This document shows, piece after piece, positions 27,616-36,749 of a stretch of DNA of 64,000 nt (positions are counted from its first letter, which is position 1; each line of letters starts with the position of its first letter). The position numbers and the translations under genes are program-made. Under the pieces are notes generated by a model that saw nothing but the letters and a program-made list of their open reading frames with translations, made no database searches and was not told the DNA's origin. Origin of the DNA: Flavobacterium sp. N2038 (GTDB lineage: Bacteria > Bacteroidota > Bacteroidia > Flavobacteriales > Flavobacteriaceae); assembly GCF_025947185.1 (NCBI RefSeq), contig NZ_CP110001.1:2170001-2234000 (forward strand), in the 5' to 3' direction.

Positions 27616-29262
27616 TTAAATTTTATTCATTCTATTACCGCTCCATATATTGTCTCGACGGCCTAATGCATAGAAATCTAGTTCATAGTATGTGTAATTT
27701 CTAAAGTTTTGCCCTTTTGCTATTTTTAATGAAAAATTATCGCTGGCTTTATTTCCATTAGGATTGTTACTGGAAGGAGGACTTGAATTTGTATTAGTAG
27801 AATATCCAATTAAAAAATCTAGTATTTGCTTGTCAAATTTTCTTTCAATTTGATTGGTGTGGATAGATTTATATCTTTCACCAAAATATAATACTTCAAT
27901 TTCGTTTGCATTTTTTTGATTAGTAACTACAAACTCTTTTCTAGCACCACTGTTGACATTTTGTTTTAAAAAATTAATACCTAATTTATATAATTCTTTA
28001 ATATTTGATTCACTATTTATTTGGTAATTTGGATTTGGCAGTTGGCGAATATATATGTTTAGGATATTATCAGAATTAAATCTAAAAAATGGTAAACCGC
28101 TACCAGAATTAACATTAACTAGCCTAAAATTATTATCACTTCCTAAAACTTGATAATTATTATTATACATATATACTGGAGGTAATTGATTAGGTGTGAA
28201 TGGATTGTAGGTGTCAATTTTAGGATCCGGATAGCTGTATTTTAAATATACCCTATTTATGCCTAAATGCAGTTCATCTGCTTGAGATTTCCACCATATT
28301 CCTAATTTTTTAGTTTGCACTCTAGCTTGTACACCTATTGAACTGTATATTCCCCAACTTTGATTCCAAAATTCAGTTTTGATTCTATGGTTGCTGTCAA
28401 AATAATTGATACATGACCTATTAGTTCCAAATAAACTTTGAAACCAACTGGTATCCCGTAAGCCATCACATATAGGCAAATTATTGATCTTGTTTTGCAA
28501 TATTTCGTCTTCTGAAAGCTGAGGTGGTTTAGGGCTATTTGGTGCACTTGGTGTGAAATTGCATTCTGTTGGGTCATATGGAGCCATGTATCTTACAACG
28601 CCTGGGTAACCAGTATCTGTCCATCCGCCAAGAGCAGTTCGAATTTCACATGGGGATCTACTTGGTGGCATTACTGATACGGGAAGTGATTGTGTTGCCG
28701 ATAAAGAGTTTATTAAGTAATATTTACGGAGATTGTCATAATCTTTTATTCGCGAGGCCAAAACACCTAGATCTGTTGTAATTTTGTAAATTGAATCGCC
28801 AACTATGATTTCATAATCACTGTTTACGACAGCAGCAAAATAAGGGTCAGAAATAAAATTTTGTTTTTCTTCTTCTTCTTCTTCTTCTTCTTCTTCTTCT
28901 TCTTCTTCTGAAAAGTCAAGTCTTTCGTTTGCGGTTTTTGAGTAGATTCCTGGAAGTTTATGATTATTATTTAATAGATTAATTAACGCTTCATCTTTGG
29001 GGTTTACAATTGGAGTATGAGAACGAAAATTACTATTGTAAAGTTCTTTAAATTTTTGTTCAAGTTGATTTTCGTCCATTAATTTGTAATCAGTTATGTT
29101 TTTTTTTAAATCTTCTTTTGAAGAAAAATAAAATCGACCATTAATAACAGTACCGCTTTTTGTATTTTTTAGAGAAACGGAAGAACTTTGCTCACTAGAT
29201 TCTTCTTGACAAGAATAAACAAGTATTGACAGTAATAAATAGGTAATTAATTTTTTTAACAT
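27616..29262 (-). CDS. Large lipoprotein with a 14-residue poly-Glu tract, unknown function
   Basis: A 548-residue protein with a lipobox at Cys18 (LLSILVYSCQEES). After a polar N-terminal part there is a run of 14 Glu at about residue 120, encoded by 14 uninterrupted GAA codons. The rest has several aromatic-rich segments (CEIRTALGGWTDTGYPGVV, DLRKYY-like), a Pro-rich linker near 240 and a C-terminal domain (VLYFGERYKSIHTNQ, YELDFYALGRRDNI). I do not recognise the family. With the small barrel gene it forms the cargo of the inserted unit; the pair may act at the outer membrane. Confidence 0.7.
   Translation of the reverse strand: MLKKLITYLLLSILVYSCQEESSEQSSSVSLKNTKSGTVINGRFYFSSKEDLKKNITDYKLMDENQLEQKFKELYNSNFRSHTPIVNPKDEALINLLNNNHKLPGIYSKTANERLDFSEEEEEEEEEEEEEEKQNFISDPYFAAVVNSDYEIIVGDSIYKITTDLGVLASRIKDYDNLRKYYLINSLSATQSLPVSVMPPSRSPCEIRTALGGWTDTGYPGVVRYMAPYDPTECNFTPSAPNSPKPPQLSEDEILQNKINNLPICDGLRDTSWFQSLFGTNRSCINYFDSNHRIKTEFWNQSWGIYSSIGVQARVQTKKLGIWWKSQADELHLGINRVYLKYSYPDPKIDTYNPFTPNQLPPVYMYNNNYQVLGSDNNFRLVNVNSGSGLPFFRFNSDNILNIYIRQLPNPNYQINSESNIKELYKLGINFLKQNVNSGARKEFVVTNQKNANEIEVLYFGERYKSIHTNQIERKFDKQILDFLIGYSTNTNSSPPSSNNPNGNKASDNFSLKIAKGQNFRNYTYYELDFYALGRRDNIWSGNRMNKI
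28867..28908. repeat. (TTC)14 trinucleotide repeat
   Basis: Fourteen perfect TTC units, read as GAA (Glu) on the coding strand of the lipoprotein gene. Changes in copy number would keep the reading frame and only alter the poly-Glu length. Confidence 0.95.
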
Positions 29263-29949
29263 GCTTTTTGGTTTTTTAGAGTTGATAAATAGTACTACAT
29301 GATTATTAATAAGAATTAAATAAAATTTATAATTGATATAAATGTAGGTTTTTTATCTATTTAAAAATAATAAAAAGTAAGATTTTTTGTATATAAAATT
29401 AAAAAAAAACTTTGGTGATCCAAAAAAAAATATTTCAGATTATCACTAAAGATTAAAGAAAAGGCAAGTACATAAATTAAAATACTGTGTTGTTTGAGCG
29501 ACTAATAAAGATTTTAATTTCTAAAAGAGAATGTTTGAAATCGTTGTCAAGACATTTTAATATAAATGTGAAGAGTAGGTAGAAATTTTGATTTTAAAGG
29601 GAGTTGCTACTTAGATTTAGGTTCATATTTGAATGAGTATAAGGCATTTCCTGAAGAAAAATGGATGGTTAGTTTTTAAAAATTTAAAAGATCACTTTTT
29701 AAAAATTATTAATAGAATCCCCAAAACTCCAAGTACGCTATTTGAATACCGTTTTTTAGCACTTGAATAGGTTTGGAGTATCGGAAATATTATGGATACG
29801 ATGGTATATGTACGATTTAGATCATGATAGTAGAAAAGAAATAGTAGATGATTAAAATTTCATCTTTAAATGAAATAGAAAAGAGGGACTTTTGGTCCCT
29901 CTTCAAATAGATCACTACTCTTTCTGTGCAGAGCGATGTATTCAAATGA
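29263..29949. other. 687-base region without a clear gene; possible decayed coding fragments
   Basis: This region lies between the lipoprotein start and the ridA stop. Near 29577-29675 one plus-strand frame reads RNFDFKGSCYLDLGSYLNEY then KAFPEEKWMVSF and a stop, which looks protein-like but lacks a start. An overlapping frame at 29633-29770 has an ATG and 45 codons. I treat both as possible remnants. The promoter of the lipoprotein gene should lie near 29263-29340. A ridA terminator is listed separately. Confidence 0.3.
29876..29903 (-). terminator. Terminator of ridA
   Basis: A 9-bp perfect stem (AAGAGGGAC / GTCCCTCTT) with loop TTTTG. On the minus strand TTTTC follows. It lies 47 bases after the ridA stop and so belongs to the inserted sequence. 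Confidence 0.7.
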
Positions 29950-30330
29950 TTAATTTATTGCAATTATAGAGATCTCAACATTTACATTTTTTGGCAAACA
30001 AGCCACTTGAACCGTTTCACGAGCTGGAGCGGTTTTTTCGTTAAAATAAGATCCGTAAACTGTATTTATTGCACCAAAATTATTCATATCCATGATAAAG
30101 ATTGTTGCTTTAACCACATTCTCAAAAGTCATATCTGCAGCTTCCAGAATTGCTGCGATGTTCTCCATAACTTGTTTTGTTTCGTCGTTGATATTGTCTG
30201 TTACAAGTTCTCCGGAAGCCGGATTTATGGCAATTTGCCCGGAAGCATAAAGTGTATTTCCTGATAATACAGCCTGATTGTATGGACCGATAGGAGCCGG
30301 GGCTTTTTCGGTAAAGATGATTTTTTTCAT
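29950..30330 (-). CDS. ridA: RidA family reactive imine/enamine deaminase
   Basis: A 126-residue YjgF/YER057c/UK114 protein. It has the N-terminal APAPIGPYNQAVLSGNTLYASGQ region, the active-site Arg104 in APARETVQV and Glu119 in VNVEISII. RidA hydrolyses 2-aminoacrylate and similar reactive intermediates from PLP enzymes. Its last residues (AIN) come from the inserted sequence; the left repeat copy preserves a different end (AVQ). The gene starts 28 bases after the lptD stop on the same strand. Confidence 0.95.
   Translation of the reverse strand: MKKIIFTEKAPAPIGPYNQAVLSGNTLYASGQIAINPASGELVTDNINDETKQVMENIAAILEAADMTFENVVKATIFIMDMNNFGAINTVYGSYFNEKTAPARETVQVACLPKNVNVEISIIAIN
29959..30042. repeat. 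84-bp direct repeat, right copy (within ridA)
   Basis: This is the partner of 26851-26934. It covers the last 28 or so codons of ridA apart from the final two codons and the stop. Confidence 0.93.
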
Positions 30331-30357
30331 AATGAATTATTTTTATTCGAAAGTAGT

Positions 30358-33006
30358 TTATCGATTAGAAGCGCTTCGTTTATTCCATTTGATATCACTT
30401 AAGACACCAGATTTAATTCCAATAAAGAAGTTCCAGTTTGAGTTTGTTCCAAGAGGAGTCCAGTTAAAAGCCATTCTCCAGCTTAATAAATCCCTCTCAA
30501 AACGGAATTGTGTAAAAGTAACTCCTTTTTGTACAAAGTCATAACCGGTTGAGACTCCGCCTTTCCATTTTGGAGTAATATCCATATTGGCAGAAATCAT
30601 AATAGAGTTTCCTGTGATTTTATTCTCTCTGTTTACATTAGAGTATGTTAGTGAATAAGCCATTGTCATATCCCAAGGAAGCTTTGAGCTAAAGAATTCG
30701 GTTATAACATCTGTATCATCGTCTTTTTCGTTTGCAAACTGACTGTTTCTACTATCGTTTAGGTCCGTATTTGTACCAAATAAATCATCGCTACGTCCAC
30801 CATTCTGCTGGCTTTGGGTGTTTTTTTTATCCTTGACACCTTTGTTGCTGAAAGAATAATTCAAAGTTACATTGGCACTGGTCATTCTAAATAAACTTCC
30901 TCCATTGTCAATGTTAAATTTGTCTATTTTGGTTCCTGAGTTGTCAATTGCATAAGGATCTAATACAGCGCCAAAATTCATGTTCATTTTATTGTCAAAA
31001 AATTGCGTTCCACCACTTATAAGCAAAGGTTGCCATGCTAAAACTTGCTTTCCGTCGGCATTAAAGTTATAGCTGGTACTAAAGTTTAAGTTGTTTAACA
31101 ACATCATTTTTTTAGGCTCTGTTTTAGTGCTGTCACTGTCTCTGACTTTTGCCTCAAAAGTATTGCTTAAAGCAAAACCAACAATGTTTGAGTTTTCTTT
31201 TCCTGGAGCTCCATATACTCCACCTTCAAATCGCGTATATTCTGTTGTAATTCGTCCAGAAGCATCAACAGCATAACTGTTGTAGTATTTTTCAAAACTT
31301 GGTGTATACGCATACGTAACAGAAGGACGCATGACGTGACGTATGGATTGAATTTTTTTGTCGTCACCAAAATTAAAAGTACCATAAATGGTAGTTCCTA
31401 AGTTTGTGCTGAAATTGTAAGTTCTAAAAGCATCAAAACCATTGACTGTTGTTGTTACTACTTTGTTGACACTGTCATCATAGTTTTTTTCAATTGTTTT
31501 GGTTACCCAGGTTTCCTGATAATTGGTAGAAGCACCTGCGCTGAAATATTTGAACAATTTAAAGTTTGTACTTAACGGGATAGTATGTTGCATACCTATT
31601 TGAGCATCTTTAAACATTTGCGGTTTAAAGAACAAAGAATCCGTTGTTACAAAGTTATTTTTACCACTTAAATTATATTGTAAGTTGATGTTTTTTATGA
31701 AACCTTTTTTTACGCCATCTTTTCCAACAAAAGGATAAACACGGTCAATACTTGCCTGAAGCGAAGGAAGTGTCATGTTGATCACTTCAGTTTGGGTATT
31801 TTGCGAGTGTGTTGCTGTTAATGAAATCCTTGCCTGTGGAATCGTGTTAAAGGTTTTGTTGTATGAGATAGACGAACTTAAAGTGTTATTTAAGTTAGAT
31901 CCCACGTTAGCCTGATTAATAGATTGCTTAAAGTATTTACTACTACCCATATTTACGGAAGCAGAAAAACTGGAGTTCGGGCTTGATTTAGTATCTTTAG
32001 AATGTGTCCACTGAATGTTGTAAATGTTTTGTTTTGAATAATCCGGATAACCTCTTTCACTGTTTATCAAATTTTCAAAGCGTACATTTACATTACCTCT
32101 ATACTTGTATCTTTTTGCATACGCAGATTCAAAACGCATTGCGTAGCTACCATTTGTATAATAATCTCCCAAAACGGTTAAGTCGTAATTGTCGCTTAAA
32201 GCAAAATAGTAACCTCCATTTTGTAACGAGAAACCTCGGGTATTAGAATCATTATAACTAGGTATGATAATTCCGGAAACACTTTTCTCTTCACTCATTG
32301 GAAAATAAGCAAACGGAAGTGCAAGTGGAGTAGGAACGTCGGCAATAACCATATTGGTTAAGCCAGTAACAACTTTTTTTCCTGGAACAAATTTCACCCT
32401 GTTAGTTTGAAAATAATATTCCGGATTATCAACATCTTTAGAGGTTGTGAAACGTGCGCCTCTTAAAAAATAAACAGAGTCATTTTCTTTTTTGGTAACC
32501 GCAGCTTTAATTTTAAATTCTCCTTGTTCAGTTCTTGAATTGTATATTAAAGCTTTTTTTGTTTTAAAGTTAAAACGTATAGAATCCGGCTGTACTTCAC
32601 TGGCACCTTGTTTAAAATTTGGATACTGAACCAGAACTCCGGCAGAATCTTTTATTCTTCCGGCATAAACTTCATCGTTGGCATAATCCAAAACAATTAT
32701 ACCAGATTTTAATTCTACATCCTTATAATATAGTTCGGCTTCATTATATAATGTAATGAGTTTTTTCTTTTGATCTATTTTAGCGTAATCTTTAGCTTTA
32801 TATTTTACTTTTCCATCAAGAAAAGTCTTTGTAGGCTTGATGCTGTCTACTTTAATAGTATCAACTGTAGCAGTTTTTGGTTTATCTGTTTGTTTTACAG
32901 TTGATAAAGGCTTTTTTTTAGGTTTTATCTCTTGCGAATATACATTACCACATCCTAGAGTTAGGAAAAATGATAACAAAACGATATTAAATAAGTTTGT
33001 ATGCAA
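30358..33006 (-). CDS. LptD-type outer-membrane LPS assembly protein
   Basis: A long outer-membrane barrel. The N-terminal part has an OstA-like jelly-roll (FLDGKVKYKAKDYAKIDQKK, ELYYKDVELKSGIIVLDY, PDSIRFNFKTKKALIYNSRT). Then comes the LptD strand with APLALPFAYFPMSE-like sequence (TPLALPFAYFPMSEEKSVSG) and a long C-terminal barrel. The frame has no ATG before the mature part; a TTG at 33004-33006 gives a sensible signal peptide (LHTNLFNIVLLSFFLTLGCG), while a TTG at 33096 would overlap the divergent amidase leader. I chose 33006. It would insert lipopolysaccharide into the outer leaflet. ridA follows it. Confidence 0.85.
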   Translation of the reverse strand: MHTNLFNIVLLSFFLTLGCGNVYSQEIKPKKKPLSTVKQTDKPKTATVDTIKVDSIKPTKTFLDGKVKYKAKDYAKIDQKKKLITLYNEAELYYKDVELKSGIIVLDYANDEVYAGRIKDSAGVLVQYPNFKQGASEVQPDSIRFNFKTKKALIYNSRTEQGEFKIKAAVTKKENDSVYFLRGARFTTSKDVDNPEYYFQTNRVKFVPGKKVVTGLTNMVIADVPTPLALPFAYFPMSEEKSVSGIIIPSYNDSNTRGFSLQNGGYYFALSDNYDLTVLGDYYTNGSYAMRFESAYAKRYKYRGNVNVRFENLINSERGYPDYSKQNIYNIQWTHSKDTKSSPNSSFSASVNMGSSKYFKQSINQANVGSNLNNTLSSSISYNKTFNTIPQARISLTATHSQNTQTEVINMTLPSLQASIDRVYPFVGKDGVKKGFIKNINLQYNLSGKNNFVTTDSLFFKPQMFKDAQIGMQHTIPLSTNFKLFKYFSAGASTNYQETWVTKTIEKNYDDSVNKVVTTTVNGFDAFRTYNFSTNLGTTIYGTFNFGDDKKIQSIRHVMRPSVTYAYTPSFEKYYNSYAVDASGRITTEYTRFEGGVYGAPGKENSNIVGFALSNTFEAKVRDSDSTKTEPKKMMLLNNLNFSTSYNFNADGKQVLAWQPLLISGGTQFFDNKMNMNFGAVLDPYAIDNSGTKIDKFNIDNGGSLFRMTSANVTLNYSFSNKGVKDKKNTQSQQNGGRSDDLFGTNTDLNDSRNSQFANEKDDDTDVITEFFSSKLPWDMTMAYSLTYSNVNRENKITGNSIMISANMDITPKWKGGVSTGYDFVQKGVTFTQFRFERDLLSWRMAFNWTPLGTNSNWNFFIGIKSGVLSDIKWNKRSASNR

Positions 33007-33139
33007 AGGTTTAAATGCTATTTTTGTAAAAGTATGGCTTGTTTTTTGACATGTCAAACTTACATATAATTTTTTGGCAAAAATAATCAATTGCAAAAAT
33101 TATAGCAGTTGCATTTTATTAAAATTAACTTTTAGATTT

Positions 33140-34267
33140 ATGAACATATTTAACAAAACTAGGCTATTCTTTAGTTTTTTTCTAACAATAATTTCACTTT
33201 GCGCTTATAGTCAGGGGAATGTTTTTAAAGTAACACTTGATGCGGGACATGGTGATCACGATTTTGGAGCAGTTTATAGTGGCAGGATTGAAAAAAATAT
33301 TGCCTTAGCTATTGTGCTTAAAGTGGGAAAAATATTGGAAGCTAGTCCAAATGTTAATGTTATTTACACTCGTAAAACGGATGTTTTTATTGATTTGGTC
33401 GAAAGAGCTAATATTGCTAACCGCGCAAATTCGAATATTTTTGTATCTATACATTGTAATGCTAATAAAAATACTGCAGCAGACGGAACAGAAACATATG
33501 TAATGGGTCTAAGTAAAGTAGCATCAAATCTTGAAGCAGCAAAAAAGGAGAACTCGGTTATTACTCTGGAAAAAGATTATAAACGTAAATACGAAGGATA
33601 TGATCCAAATTCTCCGGAATCAATGATTGGAATGACTTTGATGCAGGAAGAATATTTGGATAACAGTATTTCACTGGCAAGTAAAATTGAAGATAATTTT
33701 GATAAACTTGGAAAAAAACTGAGACATGGTGGGGTAAAGCAAGCGCCGTTTATGGTACTTCACAAAGCGTATATGCCTCGAGTATTAGTTGAAACAGGCT
33801 TTGTCTCAAATCCTACAGAAGGAAATATTCTGAATTCTGAAGAAGGACAAAATGATATTGCAAAAGCAATTGCTGAAGCAATTTTAAGTTATAAAAGCGA
33901 ATATTTTGGTTCGGGAGTTCCGGAATTGGCAGATGTAAGACCGGCAAGAGATACTTCAACTCCTAAAAAGCCTAAAGCTACAGAACCGACTACAGCGGCT
34001 AAAAATGCTGTAAAAGGAACTTTTTTTAAAGTACAGCTTATTGCAAGTATCAAGAAAACTCCTTTGGAACCAAAAAATTTCAAAGGCTTAAAAAATGTTA
34101 CGATGCTTTATGAGAATAATATCTATAAATATTTCTATCAGGAAACTTCAGATTATGAAGAAGCAAAGAAATATTTGCAAGAAGCTAAAACTAAAGGATA
34201 TGGCGCTGCATTTTTAATTGCTACTAAAGATGGGGAGAAAATCAGTATCCAGGACGCGACTAAATAA
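33140..34267 (+). CDS. N-acetylmuramoyl-L-alanine amidase (Amidase_3), secreted
   Basis: The ATG at 33140 begins a signal peptide (MNIFNKTRLFFSFFLTIISLCAYSQ). The catalytic domain (about residues 28-260) shows the zinc-binding LDAGHGDHDFGAV, a glutamate in GRIEKNIALAI, FVSIHCNAN and VLVETGFVSNP, all typical of AmiA/B/C enzymes. The C-terminal part (about 295-375, FFKVQLIASIKKTPLEP) looks like a SPOR-type domain that binds denuded septal glycan. It cuts the amide between MurNAc and the stem peptide during cell separation. It is divergent from lptD. Confidence 0.92.
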   Translation: MNIFNKTRLFFSFFLTIISLCAYSQGNVFKVTLDAGHGDHDFGAVYSGRIEKNIALAIVLKVGKILEASPNVNVIYTRKTDVFIDLVERANIANRANSNIFVSIHCNANKNTAADGTETYVMGLSKVASNLEAAKKENSVITLEKDYKRKYEGYDPNSPESMIGMTLMQEEYLDNSISLASKIEDNFDKLGKKLRHGGVKQAPFMVLHKAYMPRVLVETGFVSNPTEGNILNSEEGQNDIAKAIAEAILSYKSEYFGSGVPELADVRPARDTSTPKKPKATEPTTAAKNAVKGTFFKVQLIASIKKTPLEPKNFKGLKNVTMLYENNIYKYFYQETSDYEEAKKYLQEAKTKGYGAAFLIATKDGEKISIQDATK

Positions 34268-34317
34268 AAGTCACAAGTTCGAATATTTATATTATTTTTG
34301 TACAAACACTTAGAATT

Positions 34318-35283
34318 TTGAAACTAACAAGAGAAATTAAAACGGCTATTTTAGTCATCGCGGCAATTTTATTATTTATTTGGGGCTATAGTTTTTTAAA
34401 AGGCAGAGACCTTTTTACTAATTACAAAACATTATTTGTAGAATATGATAATGTTGAAGATTTAGGATCTTCAGCGCCTGTTACCATAAATGGACTTGCA
34501 ATTGGTAAGGTTAATAAGATTACTATTAATGAAACTACAGGTAAATTATTAGTTGAACTTCAGTTAAAAACAGATTTTCCAATCTCAAAAACGAGTACAG
34601 CTGCTTTATATTCTCCAAGTTTAATTGGAGGGAAACAAATTAAAATTATTCCTAATCTTACAGATAAAGATCCTGTAGTTGATGGACAAACTTTAGCTGG
34701 ATCTGTTGAGCTTGGATTGACCGAATCTTTAGGAGGAAAAATCGAACCAATTCAGCAAAAACTGGATAAAATGCTGGTAAATATTGATAATCTTGTTTCA
34801 GGATTAAACAATACACTGGATAAAAATACACAGGAAAATTTAAAGAAAACTATAGCTGAGCTGAGCCAGACAATGGTGCAATTCCATAAAGCTTCAGGCA
34901 GTTTAAATTCTATCTTAGATACTAATAAAGGTCAGATTAATGGTGCAGTGACAAACTTAAATAAGATGTCAAGCAACTTTAATAAAATATCTGATTCTTT
35001 AAACAAAGCCGATTTAGGAAAAACAGTGCGCAGTTTAAACCAGACTTTAGCTAAAGTTGATGTTTTAATGAGCAATCTGAATTCAGGAAAAGGTACAGCA
35101 GGAAAAATATTAAATGATGAAGCATTGTATAATAATCTGGCTAAGACTTCAAAAGAATTAGAGTTGTTATTACAGGATGTTCGTCTATATCCAACCCGTT
35201 ATGTAAACGTTTCACTTTTCGGAAAGAAAAACAAGCCTTATGTAGCGCCTGCTGAAGATACTAATTCAAATACTAAAAAATAA
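34318..35283 (+). CDS. MCE/MlaD-family lipid transport protein
   Basis: A 321-residue protein starting at TTG, which gives MKLTREIKTAILVIAAILLF, a short basic stretch followed by one membrane segment (about 10-28). Residues about 37-115 are the MCE domain (TLFVEYDNVEDLGSSAPVTI, SPSLIGGKQIKII). The rest is a helical stalk with coiled-coil character (KTIAELSQTMVQFHKASGS, DSLNKADLGKTV). It should sit in the inner membrane and form a periplasmic ring or tube for phospholipid traffic. No ABC ATPase or permease partner is nearby. Confidence 0.88.
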   Translation: MKLTREIKTAILVIAAILLFIWGYSFLKGRDLFTNYKTLFVEYDNVEDLGSSAPVTINGLAIGKVNKITINETTGKLLVELQLKTDFPISKTSTAALYSPSLIGGKQIKIIPNLTDKDPVVDGQTLAGSVELGLTESLGGKIEPIQQKLDKMLVNIDNLVSGLNNTLDKNTQENLKKTIAELSQTMVQFHKASGSLNSILDTNKGQINGAVTNLNKMSSNFNKISDSLNKADLGKTVRSLNQTLAKVDVLMSNLNSGKGTAGKILNDEALYNNLAKTSKELELLLQDVRLYPTRYVNVSLFGKKNKPYVAPAEDTNSNTKK

Positions 35284-35288
35284 TCAGA

Positions 35289-36626
35289 ATGAGTTATTTA
35301 GATAATATTTTATTCGCCATACTTCTTGTAGTAGGTTTTGGTTTTTTTACAGCGAGCGTAAAAAAAATCATCCGAAACGTTAATTTAGGGGTAGATGTTG
35401 ATAGAAAAGATAATCCGAAAGCTCGTTGGAAAAACATGGCATTGATTGCTCTTGGACAATCAAAAATGGTGAGACGCCCTGTTGCCGGAATACTGCATAT
35501 TTTTGTATATGTAGGTTTTATAATTATTAATATTGAACTACTTGAAATCATTGTTGATGGATTGTTTGGAACGCATAGAATTTTTGCACCTTATCTGGGT
35601 GTAGTTTATGATGTTTTAATTGCTTCTTTTGAAATATTGGCAATTCTGGTAATTTTTGCTGTAGTTGTTTTTTGGATCAGAAGAAACGTAATAAGATTAA
35701 AGCGTTTTATTAATAAAGACCTTGACGGATTTCCCAGAAGTGATGCAAATTATATTTTGTACTTCGAAACCGTTTTGATGATTTTGTTTTTATTAATGAA
35801 TGCATCTGATTTGCATTTGCAAAATGTTCCGGGCGGATATTCTCATTTTCATAAAGCAGGAAGTTATCCCGTAAGTCAGTTTATAGCTCCAATTTTTAAT
35901 GGTACATCTAATGAGTTAGTTGGACTTTTATTTGAAGTATTTTGGTGGCTGCATATTGTAGGTATTTTGGTTTTTATGAACTATTTATATTTTTCAAAAC
36001 ATTTACATATTCTTTTAGCGTTTCCAAATACTTATTTTGCAAATTTAAAACCAGAAGGTCAGTTTGATAATTTGGAGTCAGTTACCAAAGAGGTAAAGTT
36101 AATGATGGATCCAAATGCAGATCCGTTTGCGGCAGCTCCGGTGGATGAAAACGCAGCTCCTGCGAAATTTGGGGCAAGTGATGTTCAGGATTTAAACTGG
36201 GTTCAGCTTTTAAATGCTTACACATGTACAGAATGTGGACGTTGTACGTCTTCATGTCCGGCAAATCAAACCGGAAAAAAATTGTCTCCTCGTAAAATTA
36301 TGATGGATACAAGAGATCGTTTGACTGAAGTTGGAAAAAATATTGATGCGAATAAAGGTGTTTTTGTTCCGGATAATAAAACATTGTTAAACGACTATAT
36401 TACACCAGAGGAATTGTGGGCTTGTACATCATGTAATGCCTGCGTAGAAGAATGTCCGGTAAATATTAGTCCATTGTCTATTATTATGGATATGCGTCGT
36501 TATTTGGTGATGGAACAAAGTGCTGCTCCTATGTCACTAAATGCAATGATGACTAATATTGAAAATAACGGTGCACCTTGGCAATATAGCCAACAAGACC
36601 GTTTAAATTGGAAAAACGAGAATTAA
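35289..36626 (+). CDS. Membrane-bound (4Fe-4S) protein, HdrD/GlpC-like
   Basis: A 445-residue protein starting six bases after the MCE stop. The first 260 residues have five or so membrane segments (LDNILFAILLVVGFGFFTAS, VVYDVLIASFEILAILVIFA, LVGLLFEVFWWLHIVGILVF), like the NarI-type cytochrome b part. The C-terminal part has two ferredoxin motifs, CTECGRCTSSCPAN and CTSCNACVEECPVN. It probably passes electrons between a quinone pool and the CCG-domain partner encoded next at 36750. The oxidised substrate is unknown. Confidence 0.85.
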   Translation: MSYLDNILFAILLVVGFGFFTASVKKIIRNVNLGVDVDRKDNPKARWKNMALIALGQSKMVRRPVAGILHIFVYVGFIIINIELLEIIVDGLFGTHRIFAPYLGVVYDVLIASFEILAILVIFAVVVFWIRRNVIRLKRFINKDLDGFPRSDANYILYFETVLMILFLLMNASDLHLQNVPGGYSHFHKAGSYPVSQFIAPIFNGTSNELVGLLFEVFWWLHIVGILVFMNYLYFSKHLHILLAFPNTYFANLKPEGQFDNLESVTKEVKLMMDPNADPFAAAPVDENAAPAKFGASDVQDLNWVQLLNAYTCTECGRCTSSCPANQTGKKLSPRKIMMDTRDRLTEVGKNIDANKGVFVPDNKTLLNDYITPEELWACTSCNACVEECPVNISPLSIIMDMRRYLVMEQSAAPMSLNAMMTNIENNGAPWQYSQQDRLNWKNEN

Positions 36627-36749
36627 GATAGTTTAAACGGTTATTTGTTTAATCGTTTAATTGATAATAAAATAGTAAGGTTTTTAGTAAGGTTATGAAA
36701 GAGAGCGATTAACCAAATAAACAATTAACCGATTTAACAACAAAAGAAG

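Larger units (their letters stand above)
26851..29958. mobile_element. Inserted unit of about 3.1 kb bounded by the 84-bp repeat
   Basis: One repeat copy plus the material between the copies makes a 3108-base unit. Removing it would restore a simple convergent mgsA/ridA pair in which ridA ends AVQ-stop. It carries two minus-strand genes (outer-membrane-type protein and lipoprotein) and about 690 bases of mostly non-coding sequence. No integrase, transposase or terminal inverted repeat is visible. It may have entered by site-specific integration into the gene ends, or by tandem duplication followed by replacement. Confidence 0.65.

Noticed and set aside
27616..29262. Poly-Glu tract as a sign of a false gene
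   Set aside because: The frame is long, has a lipoprotein signal and normal composition on both sides of the tract, so the gene is kept.
26935..29958. Insertion sequence with transposase
   Set aside because: Neither gene resembles a transposase or integrase and there are no terminal inverted repeats; only the 84-bp direct repeat supports mobility.
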